The notes: a model not told the origin generated them from the sequence alone. Counted from the first letter of the stretch, positions 1-8,238 are shown. The stretch: DNA of 43,218 nucleotides from Gordonia araii NBRC 100433 (GCF_000241265.1 NZ_BAEE01000051.1:1-43218), one strand, 5' to 3'. Numbers and translations: made by a program.

Positions 1-1947
1 CTTGCGCAGCGCGGCCAGCTCCGCGTAGACCGCGAGTAGATCGGGATTGTCCACCGACGCCGGGTTGGCGACGTCGCCGAGCTTCGCGCCCTGCAGGAGG
101 CGCTTCACCGGCACTTCGAGCTTCTTGCCGGTCTTGGTGTGCGGGATGCCGGGCACCGCGATGATCTCGTCGGGAACGTGGCGCGCCGACGCCCGCTCGC
201 GGATGCGCGCTTTGACGTCCGCGATCAGCTCGTCGTCGAGTTCGACGCCGTGGTCGAGGACGACGAACAGCGGCATCCAGTACGAGCCGTCGGTCTGCTC
301 GGCGCCGATGACCAGCGACTCGACGATCCCGTCGACGGTGTCCACCGCGGCGTAGATGTCGGCGCTGCCCATGCGGATTCCGTGCCGGTTGAGCGTCGAA
401 TCCGAGCGCCCGTGGATGACGACGCTGCCACGGTCGGTCAGGGTGATCCAGTCGCCCTGCCGCCACGCGTGCGGGAACATCTCGAAGTACGCGTCGCGGT
501 ACCGCTCGCCGTCGGGATCGTTCCACAGCTTCACCGGCATGCTCGGCAGCGGCTTGGTGATGACCAGCTCGCCCAGTTGGCCGTTGGGCACCGGCGCCCC
601 GTCGGGCCCCCACGCCTCGATGGCCGCACCGAGGCAGCGCACCGAGAGCTCGCCGGCCCACACCGGCACCGTCGGCACTCCGGCGATAAAAGCGCTGCAG
701 ACATCGGTGCCGCCCGAGAGCGACCACAGCGGTACGTCGGGGAGTTGCTCGGCCTGCCAGCGGTGCACGTCGGGCGAAAGCGGCGATCCGGTGCTGCCCA
801 TGGAGCGCAGCGACGCGAGCTTGCGGGTGCCGCTGACCGGTGTCACACCGGCGGCCTGACTCGCCTGCAGATAGCCGGGGCTGGTGCCGAAGAAGGTGGC
901 GCCGTGCTGGTCGACGAGGTCCCACATGGCCGCCGGGTCGGGGAAGGACGGCGAGCCGTCGTAGCAGATCACCGACGCCCCGACGGCGAGTGCGGCGATC
1001 TGGGCGTTCCACATCATCCAGCTGGGCGAGGTGTACCAGAACAGCCGGTCGCCGGGTCCGAGATCCCAATGCAGACCGAGCTGTTTGAGCATCTCGACGA
1101 GAATCCCGCCGTGGCCGTGGACCAGGCCCTTGGGGACTCCGGTGGTGCCGGAGGAGAACAGCACCCACAGCGGATGGTCGAAGGGCACGCGGACGGGAGT
1201 CAGCGCGGCGGGCTCGGCCACCGCTTGCGCCCAGGGCGTGCCGAGGTCGTCGCCGTCGAAACCGACCCGGGACAGCACGATCGTCTCCCGGAGGGTCGGG
1301 AGCCCGTCGCGCAACCGGACGATGTCGTCGCGACGGTCGTGCGTCTTGCCGTTGAACCGGTAGCCGGTGGAGGTGATCAGCAGCTTGGGCTCCAACTGGC
1401 CGAAGCGGTCGATCGCCGCGTCGGCGACGTAGTCCTGGCCGACACAGGACCAGATCGCGCCCAGCGACGCGGTGGCGGCGAACGCGGCGATCGTCTCGGG
1501 AACGTGGGGGAGATACCCGACGACCACGTCGCCCGGCCCGACGCCGGCCTTGGCCAGCGTCGCCGCCAGGGCGCCCGCCTCGTCGCGCAACCGCTGCCGG
1601 GTCCACGATGTGGTCGCGCCGGTCTCGTCGGTGGCGATCACCGCGACATCGTCGGGTTCGCCCTGGGCCAGCAAATACTCGCCGAAGTTGACCGTCGCGC
1701 CGGTGAACCACTGCGCGCCGGGCATCGCCGCGTCGGCCAGCGCGGCGTCGTATCCGCTCACCGCGTCGAGCCCGAAGAAGTCCCAGACCGCCGCCCAGAA
1801 GCCGTCGAGGTCGGTGACCGACCATTCCCACAGTGCGGCGTAGTCGTCGGACTCGCGCCCGGCGTGTCGGGCGAACTCGGTGACGCGTGCCCGCGCCACC
1901 CGATCGGCGTCGGGTGTCCACAGTGGTTCGGCAGACTGGTTCGCCAT
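1..1947 (-). CDS. aacS: Acetoacetyl-CoA synthetase, C-terminus cut by window edge
   Basis: This ANL-superfamily adenylate-forming enzyme should activate acetoacetate to acetoacetyl-CoA in the cytosol. The visible 649 residues read from an ATG at 1947 (MANQSAEPLW) to the first base of the window without a stop. Family enzymes are about 650-660 residues, so only a short tail is missing. The AMP-binding motif SSGTTGVPKGLVHGHGG is present. The C-terminal HTKTGKKLEVPVK segment carries the catalytic lysine region, and GRSDSTLNRHGIRMGS is the characteristic hinge region of this family. It lies 79 bp downstream of ipdC on the same strand, so it may be co-transcribed with the ring-degradation operon and use ketone-body-like products. 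The M. tuberculosis counterpart cluster has no such gene at this place. Substrate assignment rests on family resemblance only. Confidence 0.88.
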   Translation of the reverse strand, partial: MANQSAEPLWTPDADRVARARVTEFARHAGRESDDYAALWEWSVTDLDGFWAAVWDFFGLDAVSGYDAALADAAMPGAQWFTGATVNFGEYLLAQGEPDDVAVIATDETGATTSWTRQRLRDEAGALAATLAKAGVGPGDVVVGYLPHVPETIAAFAATASLGAIWSCVGQDYVADAAIDRFGQLEPKLLITSTGYRFNGKTHDRRDDIVRLRDGLPTLRETIVLSRVGFDGDDLGTPWAQAVAEPAALTPVRVPFDHPLWVLFSSGTTGVPKGLVHGHGGILVEMLKQLGLHWDLGPGDRLFWYTSPSWMMWNAQIAALAVGASVICYDGSPSFPDPAAMWDLVDQHGATFFGTSPGYLQASQAAGVTPVSGTRKLASLRSMGSTGSPLSPDVHRWQAEQLPDVPLWSLSGGTDVCSAFIAGVPTVPVWAGELSVRCLGAAIEAWGPDGAPVPNGQLGELVITKPLPSMPVKLWNDPDGERYRDAYFEMFPHAWRQGDWITLTDRGSVVIHGRSDSTLNRHGIRMGSADIYAAVDTVDGIVESLVIGAEQTDGSYWMPLFVVLDHGVELDDELIADVKARIRERASARHVPDEIIAVPGIPHTKTGKKLEVPVKRLLQGAKLGDVANPASVDNPDLLAVYAELAALRK

Positions 1948-1971
1948 GTGGTGATTATGACGGAAGCAGGA

Positions 1972-1995
1972 TTCAGTTACTAGAGATTAACTGAA
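1972..1995. promoter_or_regulatory. 8-bp inverted repeat just upstream of aacS
   Basis: TTCAGTTA (1972-1979) is the exact reverse complement of TAACTGAA (1988-1995), with an 8-nt spacer. It begins 25 bp upstream of the aacS ATG and lies in the ipdC-aacS gap. The AT-rich arms stand out from the GC-rich surroundings, which fits an operator, possibly for TetR or GntR proteins. A hairpin without a T-tract is less likely. No regulator is encoded next to it. Confidence 0.4.
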
Positions 1996-2015
1996 AATCT
2001 TCCTCGACCGGGACC

Positions 2016-2032
2016 GCGTGACGGAGTCACGC
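2016..2032. terminator. Short stem-loop at the ipdC 3' end
   Basis: GCGTGAC GGA GTCACGC forms a 7-bp stem with a 3-nt loop overlapping the ipdC stop codon. There is no T-tract, so it is at most an attenuating or RNA-stabilising hairpin. Confidence 0.3.
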
Positions 2033-3115
2033 CAAGCGGCTCAACGCTGCCAGTCGTTCGTGCGCCTGGACCATGATCGACTCGATCAGCTCCCGGCACG
2101 ACGGCAGATCGTCGATCATGCCGACCACCTGCCCGGACGCCAGGACACCGGCATCGGTGCGGCCCTCGACCAGCCCGGCCTTCAGCAGCATCGGCGTGTT
2201 GCCCGCCATGATGATCTGCTGCCAGGTGCGCTCGCCCGAGCGTTTCATCGACCGGCCGTCGCGCAGCATGGTCGTCCAGCGCATGCCGGTCATCTGCTTG
2301 AACTCGTTGGCGTTGCGCGCCGCGGCCGCCAGCGCGCGGACGCTCGATCCGCTCTCCAGCGCCTCGACCAACTGCGTTCGCAGTACTCGGTGCGGCATGC
2401 CGTCGACCTTCGTCGACACCACCGTATCGCCGAGGCCGCGCTGCAGATACTCCTGCTTGACCGAATCCGGGACGGCCGAGTCCGAGGTCAGGAGGAAGCG
2501 GGTGCCCATCGCGACGCCCTCGGCGCCGTAGGCGAGCGCGGCGACGAGGCCGCGACCGTCGAAGAATCCGCCGGCCGCGACGACGGGGATCGACGTCGGC
2601 TCGCCGGGCTTTTCGCTGAGCGCGTCGATCACCGACGGCAGCAGCAGCGTCGTGGCGACCGGGCCGGTGTGTCCGCCGCCCTCGCCGCCCTGCACGATCA
2701 CCGCGTCGGCGCCCCACGAGGCGACCTTCACCGCGTGCTTCGCCGCGCCGATGGACGGGATGACGACGATGCCGTGGTCCTTGAGCTTGGCGATCAGCTC
2801 CGGCTTGGGCGCCAGGGCGAACGACGCGACCTTGACGCCTTCGCGGATCAGCAGGTCGATGCGTTCCGGAGCGTCGGTGGCGTCGGCGCGCAGATTCACG
2901 CCGAACGGCTTGTCGGTGAGCGACTTCGTCTTGGCGATGGCCGTTTCGAGTTCGGCGAAGGTCATCGTCGCCGACGCCAGGATGCCCAGCCCGCCGGCGT
3001 TCGCGGTCGCCGACGTCAGCGCCGGTCCCGAGACCCAGCCCATGCCGGTCTGCACGATCGGGTACTCGATCCCGACGAGTTCGGTGAATCGCGTGGAGAG
3101 TGCCGGCGCGGTCAC
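2027..3115 (-). CDS. ipdC: IpdC, FMN-dependent oxidoreductase of steroid C/D-ring degradation
   Basis: This nitronate-monooxygenase-fold flavoprotein (362 aa) corresponds to M. tuberculosis Rv3553 (IpdC), a flavin-dependent oxidoreductase acting on the CoA ester of the bicyclic indane intermediate just before EchA20. The family FMN/phosphate-binding motifs are visible: QTGMGWVSGP near the N-terminus, VQGGEGGGHTG around residue 142, and AAGGFFDGRGL followed by GAEGVAMGTRF. It starts with a GTG at 3115 that overlaps the ipdB stop (GTGA), so translation is probably coupled. It is the last member of the overlapping echA20-ipdA-ipdB-ipdC string. Gene order, more than sequence alone, separates it from generic nitronate monooxygenases. 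Confidence 0.88.
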   Translation of the reverse strand: MTAPALSTRFTELVGIEYPIVQTGMGWVSGPALTSATANAGGLGILASATMTFAELETAIAKTKSLTDKPFGVNLRADATDAPERIDLLIREGVKVASFALAPKPELIAKLKDHGIVVIPSIGAAKHAVKVASWGADAVIVQGGEGGGHTGPVATTLLLPSVIDALSEKPGEPTSIPVVAAGGFFDGRGLVAALAYGAEGVAMGTRFLLTSDSAVPDSVKQEYLQRGLGDTVVSTKVDGMPHRVLRTQLVEALESGSSVRALAAAARNANEFKQMTGMRWTTMLRDGRSMKRSGERTWQQIIMAGNTPMLLKAGLVEGRTDAGVLASGQVVGMIDDLPSCRELIESIMVQAHERLAALSRLA

Positions 3116-3867
3116 GCCTTCACCTCGCGGTTGCGAACGCCCTTGGGGTCCAGCACTTCTCGGATGATCCGCAGCTGCTCATCGGTCGGCGTCGCGGTTT
3201 CCGGCGCGTCATCGAGGCCCTCGATCGCGAACGAGGTGTTCTCGGCGACCTCGGCGGCGGTGACGCCCGGGTGCAGGGACAGTGCCCTCATTGTGTGGTC
3301 GGCGCCCCCGAAATCGAAGACGCCCAGGTTGGTCACGATCCGGTGGATGTTCAGGTGATCGTAGGCCGGGTTGGCCGGATCGACCTTGTCGAAGCCGACG
3401 CCGGAGACGATGTCGACGGAATCGACGAAGACGCGCGACGAATGCCGGGCGACCCAGTAGCTCGTCGGATGGTTGATCGTGTTGCCCGGAGCCCCGCGCA
3501 CGCCGAACATCTGACGGGTCGGGTGCTGCAGCGGACCGAACGCCGACAGGTTCTGGTTGCCGAACCGGTCGATCTGGTTGGCGCCCATGACCACGTGCCG
3601 CCGGCCGGACGCGACGACGTCGAAGACCTTGCGGAACGGCATCCATCCCTCGATCGGGCCGACCTTTCCGATCGCCGGAGTGTCGGCGAGGATCAGCGCC
3701 TCCCCGTCGGTGATCAGCAGATCGGGCTCGGTGGTCAGGCGCGCTAGGCGCGCTCCGAGCAGCGGCGTCGGGGCCATCGGCGACGCCATGATCTCACCGG
3801 CGCCGGTGAAGATGTCGGCGCAGGAGATCACGCAGTACTCGGCGCGGGTGATGTCGGTGGTGCTCAC
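3112..3867 (-). CDS. ipdB: IpdB, beta subunit of the COCHEA-CoA ring hydrolase
   Basis: This is the small subunit (251 aa) of the class I CoA-transferase-like heterodimer IpdAB, which hydrolyses the last steroid ring as its CoA thioester (COCHEA-CoA). The GTG at 3867 overlaps the ipdA stop, and the protein begins MSTTDITRAEYCVISCADIF. The CoA-transferase fold is evident in ITDGEALILADTPAIGKVGPIEGWMPF and the NQIDRFGNQNLS segment typical of Rv3552. Length and position match the known protein. The full ipdB lies inside a longer open frame that starts in ipdA; the upstream part of that frame is out-of-frame shadow and is not included. Confidence 0.9.
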   Translation of the reverse strand: MSTTDITRAEYCVISCADIFTGAGEIMASPMAPTPLLGARLARLTTEPDLLITDGEALILADTPAIGKVGPIEGWMPFRKVFDVVASGRRHVVMGANQIDRFGNQNLSAFGPLQHPTRQMFGVRGAPGNTINHPTSYWVARHSSRVFVDSVDIVSGVGFDKVDPANPAYDHLNIHRIVTNLGVFDFGGADHTMRALSLHPGVTAAEVAENTSFAIEGLDDAPETATPTDEQLRIIREVLDPKGVRNREVKA

Positions 3868-4754
3868 TTGGTGTCCTCCTGCTCGGCCTGCCATGAGGCG
3901 ACCTCGGCCTGGTAGGTCTGCTCGTCGACGTCGAGGAAGCGCTTCTTGAACGCCGACCAGGTCTGCTCGTCGCCAGCGGATTCGACGTAGAACCGCTGGA
4001 AGGCTTCGTCGCGGCCGTAGCCGCCCGCGAAGGTGAAATGCGCGCCGTTCGGGGCGTGCACCACGCGGTCGACGTTCATCCGGTTGATCAGCAGCCGTTC
4101 GCGCTCCACCGAGCCGACGAGTTCCTCGGTGGACACGATCTCGTCGGCCTCCAGGTACCGGCGATCGGCGGCCGCGAGGTAGAGGTCGTCGAAGTACGGG
4201 TCGACGCCGGTGTAGGCGGCGTTGCCGTGGCGGTCGGCGCGGTCGAGGTGCACGAAGGCCGCGTCCAGCCGCAGCGCGGGCATCGCGACGAGGGTCTGGG
4301 TGCGGCCGTCGGCATCGGGGTAGGGGGAGACGACCGTCTGGAGTTCGCCCTCCCAGAAGGTGGGGACGTCGGAACCGAGACCGGCGCGGATCGGCAGGAA
4401 GGGCAGTCGTGCGGCGGCGGCTTCCAGGCCGCACTTGACCATGCCCTCGTCCATTTCCCGGACGGTGATCGCACCGGTCGTGCGCGCTTTGGCGAACCAC
4501 GGATCGTAGAAGGGAGCCGAGTCCAGCGACACGAAGCCGTAGTAGGCCTTGGCAACCTTCCCGGCCTCGCAGAGCAGCCCCAAGTCCGCTCCGCCGTAGG
4601 TCACGACGGTGAGATCCTTGACGTCCGAGCGGGCCAGTGCCCGCACCAGTGCCATCGGTTTGCGTCGCGAACCCCATCCGCCGATGCCGATGGTCATCCC
4701 GTCGCGCAGCTCGCCGATCACGTCGTCGAGCGTCGAAGTCTTGTCCGTGGCCAC
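3864..4754 (-). CDS. ipdA: IpdA, alpha subunit of the COCHEA-CoA ring hydrolase
   Basis: This is the large subunit (296 aa) of the IpdAB hydrolase, a class I CoA-transferase-fold protein corresponding to Rv3551. The GTG at 4754 (MATDKTSTLDDVIGELRDGM) was chosen because AAAGGGG lies about 10 bases upstream and family members begin at this point. The frame stays open further upstream but runs antisense to the end of echA20. The N-terminal DGMTIGIGGWGSRRKPMALVRAL is the family glycine-rich CoA-binding start. Its stop overlaps the ipdB GTG, so the two subunits are translationally coupled in near-equal amounts, as expected for a heterodimer. Confidence 0.9.
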   Translation of the reverse strand: MATDKTSTLDDVIGELRDGMTIGIGGWGSRRKPMALVRALARSDVKDLTVVTYGGADLGLLCEAGKVAKAYYGFVSLDSAPFYDPWFAKARTTGAITVREMDEGMVKCGLEAAAARLPFLPIRAGLGSDVPTFWEGELQTVVSPYPDADGRTQTLVAMPALRLDAAFVHLDRADRHGNAAYTGVDPYFDDLYLAAADRRYLEADEIVSTEELVGSVERERLLINRMNVDRVVHAPNGAHFTFAGGYGRDEAFQRFYVESAGDEQTWSAFKKRFLDVDEQTYQAEVASWQAEQEDTK

Positions 4755-4791
4755 TACTTCGCCCCTTTCGCCTTGCCGATTTCGACGGTGC

Positions 4792-5568
4792 TCATTTGTC
4801 CCGCTCGCTTTTGCTCCCCGCGACGAACGCGTCGCGATGCTCGTCGGCCACACCGGCCAGGTTCAGCTCGTAGGTGTAGCGCTGCTCGAGCAGGTAGCTG
4901 GTCTTCACGTCGACCGGGTCGATGCCGTTGATCGCCGCCTTCGCGGCGCGAATGACCCTGGTGTCCTTGGTCGCGATCATCCGCGCGACCTCCAGTGCGG
5001 CGTCGAGCAACTCCTCGCGCGGGACGACACGGTAGACCGAGCCGAACTGCTGCAGCTGCTGGGCCGTCGCGTTCTGGGCGGTGTAGTAGAGCGTGCGCAT
5101 CATGTGCTGCGGCACGAGCCGGGCCAGGTGGGTGGCCGCGCCGAGCGCGCCGCGGTCGACCTCGGGCAGCCCGAAGACCGCGTCGTCGGAAGCGACGATG
5201 ACGTCGGCGTTGCCGACGAGGCCGATGCCGCCGCCGACGCAGAACCCGTTGACCGCGACGACGACTGGCACGGCGCAGTCGTACACCGCGGAGAAGGCCG
5301 CCGCGCAGCCCCGGTTGGCGCCGATCAGCGCGTCGAAGCCGCTCGTCGCCTGCATCTCCTTGATGTCGACGCCGGCGTTGAAGCCGCGTCCCTCGGCTCG
5401 CAGGATGACGACGTGGGTGCTCTCGTCGGCGCCGGCCGCGCTGATCGTGTCGGCGAGTTCGAACCAGGCGGCGCTGGGCAGCGCGTTGACCGGCGGGAAG
5501 TCGACGGTGACGGTGACGATGCCGGCGTCGTCGGACCCCGGGGCACCGCGGGTGGTCGTGATGGGCAC
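4792..5568 (-). CDS. echA20: EchA20, crotonase-fold ring hydrolase (HIEC-CoA)
   Basis: This crotonase-superfamily protein (258 aa) corresponds to Rv3550 (EchA20), which hydrolytically opens the penultimate ring of HIEC-CoA before IpdAB acts. Oxyanion-hole segments are visible: GRGFNAGVDIKEM near residue 60 and NGFCVGGGIGLVGNADVIVAS near residue 108. It starts with a GTG at 5568 behind GAGGAG. It is the first gene of the minus-strand operon, 82 bp from the divergent SDR gene, and the KstR2-type palindrome lies in that gap. Assignment rests on the characteristic neighbours (ipdA, ipdB, ipdC, two SDRs) as much as on sequence. Confidence 0.9.
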   Translation of the reverse strand: MPITTTRGAPGSDDAGIVTVTVDFPPVNALPSAAWFELADTISAAGADESTHVVILRAEGRGFNAGVDIKEMQATSGFDALIGANRGCAAAFSAVYDCAVPVVVAVNGFCVGGGIGLVGNADVIVASDDAVFGLPEVDRGALGAATHLARLVPQHMMRTLYYTAQNATAQQLQQFGSVYRVVPREELLDAALEVARMIATKDTRVIRAAKAAINGIDPVDVKTSYLLEQRYTYELNLAGVADEHRDAFVAGSKSERDK

Positions 5569-5611
5569 GAGAAGCTCCTCGTCGTTGCGTCAGAGCGTTG
5601 GCATCAACGCG

Positions 5612-5631
5612 AACCAAGCAAATGCTTGGTT
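5612..5631. promoter_or_regulatory. KstR2-type operator between echA20 and the SDR genes
   Basis: AACCAAGCAAATGCTTGGTT is a 20-bp palindrome of two perfect 9-bp arms and a central AA. Its core AGCAAATGCTTGGT matches the published mycobacterial KstR2 consensus AnCAAGnnCTTGnT with one mismatch. In M. tuberculosis the KstR2 regulon covers exactly this ring-degradation block. It lies between divergent promoters and can control both transcripts. The inducer would be a HIP-CoA-type metabolite. Confidence 0.8.
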
Positions 5632-5650
5632 GTTTGGTAGGGTAGCACCC

Positions 5651-6463
5651 ATGTCTGAGAACCGCCTCGCGGCGTCGACGCCCGACCTCGGCCTGGCCGG
5701 CCGGGTGCTGCTGGTCACCGGTGGCGTGCGTGGCGTCGGAGCAGGAATCGCCCGCGTGCTCGGCGATCTCGGCGCCGTACCTGTCGTGTGCGCGCGCAAC
5801 GCCCCGAGCGGGTCGGATCCCGACGGGTCGGGGGATGACGGCTTCGAGTTCCACGCTTGCGACGTTCGCGACTCCGGAGCGGTCGCCGACATGGTGGCCG
5901 CGATCGTCGATAAACACGGCCGTCTCGACGGCGTCGTCAACAACGCCGGCGGGTCGCCGTTCGCCCTCGCCGCCGACGCGTCGGACAATTTCGCTCGCAA
6001 GATCATCGAACTGAACCTGGTCGCACCGCTCGTCGTCGCCCGTGCCGCGCACGCGGTGATGGCCCAGCAGCCCGGCGGCGGAGCGATCGTCAACGTGTCC
6101 AGCGTCAGCGGGCACCGCCCGTCGCCCGGCACGTCGGCCTACGGCGCGGCGAAAGCCGGGCTGGACAACCTCACCGCGAGCCTCGCCGTCGAGTGGGCGC
6201 CGAGCGTGCGGCTCAACTCGGTGGTGTGCGGTCCGGTCGAGACCGAACAATCCCACCTGCACTACGGCGACGCCGACGGTGTCGCGGCCGTCGGCAAGAC
6301 GATCCCGATGGGCCGGCTCGCCAACCCGGTCGACGTAGGCAACGCTGTCGCCTTCCTGCTCTCGCCTCTCGCCGGCTACATCACCGGCTCGACCCTGACC
6401 GTCCACGGCGGCGGCGAGAAGCCTGCCTTCCTCGACGCGGGCAACGCCGAGAACCGGGTCTAA
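5651..6463 (+). CDS. SDR family oxidoreductase (Rv3549c-like)
   Basis: This classical short-chain dehydrogenase (270 aa) is the positional counterpart of Rv3549c. The NAD(P)-binding TGGVRGVGAGIA motif is near residue 23, NNAG near residue 97, and the catalytic SAYGAAKAG (YxxxK) near residue 160. The C-terminus MGRLANPVDVGNAVAFLLSPLAGYITGSTLTVHGG is typical of the class. The likely role is oxidation or reduction of a hydroxyl/keto group on a steroid-ring CoA intermediate; the exact step is unknown to me. ATG 5651 is 20 bp past the KstR2-type operator. The next SDR follows after 53 bp, probably in one transcript. Confidence 0.85.
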   Translation: MSENRLAASTPDLGLAGRVLLVTGGVRGVGAGIARVLGDLGAVPVVCARNAPSGSDPDGSGDDGFEFHACDVRDSGAVADMVAAIVDKHGRLDGVVNNAGGSPFALAADASDNFARKIIELNLVAPLVVARAAHAVMAQQPGGGAIVNVSSVSGHRPSPGTSAYGAAKAGLDNLTASLAVEWAPSVRLNSVVCGPVETEQSHLHYGDADGVAAVGKTIPMGRLANPVDVGNAVAFLLSPLAGYITGSTLTVHGGGEKPAFLDAGNAENRV

Positions 6464-6516
6464 CCACCGCCACCAGCACCGTGGCCGACGAGCGGCCCGA
6501 TCACCGAAGGAGCATC

Positions 6517-7413
6517 ATGTCCGCCCAGATCAGCACCGACCGCGTCGTCATCGTCACCGGCGCCGGCCAAGGCATCGGCCGCGCCCACGCATTGGCGTTC
6601 GCCGCCGACGGCGCCAGCGTCGTCGTCAACGACTACGCCGCCGACGCCGCCCAGGCGGTCGTCGACGAGATCGTTGCGGCTGGCGGAAAGGCGGTGGCCA
6701 ACGGTGCCGACGTCGCCGACTGGGATGCCGGCGCCGAACTGGTCCAGACGGCGGTCCGCGAGTTCGGCGGCCTCGACACGGTGGTCAACAACGCCGGGTT
6801 CCTGCGCGACCGCATGCTGGTGTCACTGTCGGAGGACGAGTGGGATGCGGTCGTCCGCGTGCATCTCAAGGGGCATTTCGTCGTCCTGCGTCACGCCGCC
6901 GAATACTGGCGCGCCCAGTCCAAGGCCGGCTCCCAGCGCGCCGCCCGCGTCGTCAACACCTCGTCGGGCGCGGGGCTCTTCGGCTCGGTCGGGCAGGGCA
7001 ACTACGCGGCGGCGAAGGCCGGCATCGCCGAACTGACCATCCAGGCGGCGGCCGAACTCGGCGGCTATGGCGTGACCGTCAACGCGATCGCCCCCGCGGC
7101 GCGGACCCAGATGACGATGGGCGCGGGTGAGGCGATGGCGGCCCAGATGGCACCGCCGTCGGATGGTTCCTTCGACGCGATGGACCCGGCCAACATCTCA
7201 CCGCTCGTCGTATGGCTGGGGTCGGCGGAGTCGGGCGAGGTGACCGGACGCGTCTTCGAGGTCGAAGGCGGAACGATCACCGTGCTCGACGGCTGGCAGC
7301 GCGCCGCGTCGCAGGACAAGGGCGCCCGGTGGGCTCCCGCCGAGGTCGGCCCGGCGGTGAGCCGGCTGATCGCCGAATCGCCGAAGCCGGTCCCGGTCTA
7401 CGGCGCGCGCTGA
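6517..7413 (+). CDS. SDR family oxidoreductase (Rv3548c-like)
   Basis: This is a second short-chain dehydrogenase (298 aa), counterpart of Rv3548c. It has TGAGQGIGRAHALAF near residue 13, NNAGFLRDRML near residue 90, and the catalytic NTSS...GNYAAAKAG stretch around residues 145-168. The FLRDRML wording and extended C-terminus are those of the (3R)-hydroxyacyl-CoA dehydrogenase-like (HSD17B4-type) SDRs, so a hydroxyacyl-CoA substrate is plausible. An RBS-like GAAGGAG precedes the ATG. It is the last gene before a very long hairpin and converges with the GNAT gene. Substrate is inferred from context only. Confidence 0.85.
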   Translation: MSAQISTDRVVIVTGAGQGIGRAHALAFAADGASVVVNDYAADAAQAVVDEIVAAGGKAVANGADVADWDAGAELVQTAVREFGGLDTVVNNAGFLRDRMLVSLSEDEWDAVVRVHLKGHFVVLRHAAEYWRAQSKAGSQRAARVVNTSSGAGLFGSVGQGNYAAAKAGIAELTIQAAAELGGYGVTVNAIAPAARTQMTMGAGEAMAAQMAPPSDGSFDAMDPANISPLVVWLGSAESGEVTGRVFEVEGGTITVLDGWQRAASQDKGARWAPAEVGPAVSRLIAESPKPVPVYGAR

Positions 7414-7420
7414 GGTTCCA

Positions 7421-7478
7421 CCCGCACGAATCGACAGATCCCGACGAGATTTCGTCGGGATCTGTCGATTTCTGCGGG
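7421..7478. terminator. Very long hairpin between convergent genes
   Basis: A perfect 19-bp inverted repeat (7429-7447 with 7452-7470, loop GATT) is extended by CCCGCA (7421-7426) pairing with TGCGGG (7473-7478) across two mismatched positions. It lies 8 bp after the SDR stop and 17 bp from the stop of the convergent GNAT gene, so a bidirectional transcription terminator is the natural reading. There is no clear T-tract on either side. Confidence 0.7.
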
Positions 7479-7494
7479 AGGAGTGCGGGCTGCG

Positions 7495-8154
7495 TCAGGC
7501 CCCGCTGGGTGCCCGCACCACCATCGGAACACCGGGGAAGTACGCCGCCATCTCCGACCGGGATTTGCGCAGCGCCGCGGTTCCCAGTCCCTGCTTGCGG
7601 TGGTCGGGACGGATCCAGATCCGGACGTCGACCTCGCCCTCGGTCAGCTCGCCCATGACCAGACCGATCTTGGCGTCGCGCTCGACCGCGACGAGCCAGA
7701 TGGCCTCCTCGTGATCGACGCGATCGGCGGCCGCCGCGATCTCGTTGTCCAGGTCGCCGGCCGGTGCGCCGGAGCCGTCGCCCGCCGAGCCTTGCTCGGC
7801 CGTGCGCTCCGCGAAGAGGTCGGCGTCGTCGTCGGGGGAGAACGGCCGCAATTCCAGGGTGTCGCCGCTGGACGCCGGCCGCTCGGCGAGGGTGAACGTC
7901 AGCGCGGAGTTGAGGTCGTCGAGTTCGGCCTGGTTGCGACGGCGCTGATCTTTCGTGAGCTGGTAGAAGGACATTCCCAGCACCGCCTCCGCGCCCAGCT
8001 TCGACTTGCCGAGCAGTTCCGCGATGGCGTCGACGGCGGCGGCGCGGTTCTCGGCGTCGACGATGGCGTCCAGCACCTCGTGGCGGCGTTCGAGTGCGGT
8101 GAGCAGGGCGTCGGTGATGTCGCGGCGGGTGGTGGTCTGGTCCAGATCAGTCAT
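7495..8154 (-). CDS. GNAT acetyltransferase with a GyrA-like N-terminal segment
   Basis: This 219-aa protein has two parts. Residues about 12-85 (ALLTALERRHEVLDAIVDAE, then AIAELLGKSKLGAEAVLGMS) resemble the coiled-coil stretch of DNA gyrase/topoisomerase IV subunit A that follows the active-site region. Residues about 95-219 are a GNAT acetyltransferase, with the acetyl-CoA loop IRPDHRKQGLGTAAL near residue 181. They are joined by an acidic, Gly/Ala-rich linker. Substrate unknown. It has no visible link to sterol metabolism and belongs to the inserted block between the SDRs and the ddn-like gene. Confidence 0.7.
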   Translation of the reverse strand: MTDLDQTTTRRDITDALLTALERRHEVLDAIVDAENRAAAVDAIAELLGKSKLGAEAVLGMSFYQLTKDQRRRNQAELDDLNSALTFTLAERPASSGDTLELRPFSPDDDADLFAERTAEQGSAGDGSGAPAGDLDNEIAAAADRVDHEEAIWLVAVERDAKIGLVMGELTEGEVDVRIWIRPDHRKQGLGTAALRKSRSEMAAYFPGVPMVVRAPSGA

Positions 8155-8224
8155 GTGCCCGATCGTAACGCCGTAGACTTGTTACTAGTGAGTCTACTGG
8201 CGGGTAGTTTTTCGGGCTCGAAAA

Positions 8225-8238
8225 TGTAACACGTTCTT
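8225..8238. promoter_or_regulatory. KstR-like box, distal, upstream of fadD
   Basis: TGTAACACGTTCTT matches the KstR consensus TnnAACnnGTTnnA except at the last base. It lies in the 173-bp gap between the divergent GNAT and FadD genes. Confidence 0.45.

Noticed and set aside
139..1983. 614-aa plus-strand open frame opposite the acetoacetyl-CoA synthetase
   Set aside because: It is an antisense GC-rich shadow rich in Arg, Gly and Val; the minus strand encodes a complete recognisable enzyme.
4754..4795. Thirteen-residue frame MSTVEIGKAKGAK between echA20 and ipdA
   Set aside because: It covers the ipdA ribosome site and is too short to support as a gene; its ATG is probably incidental.
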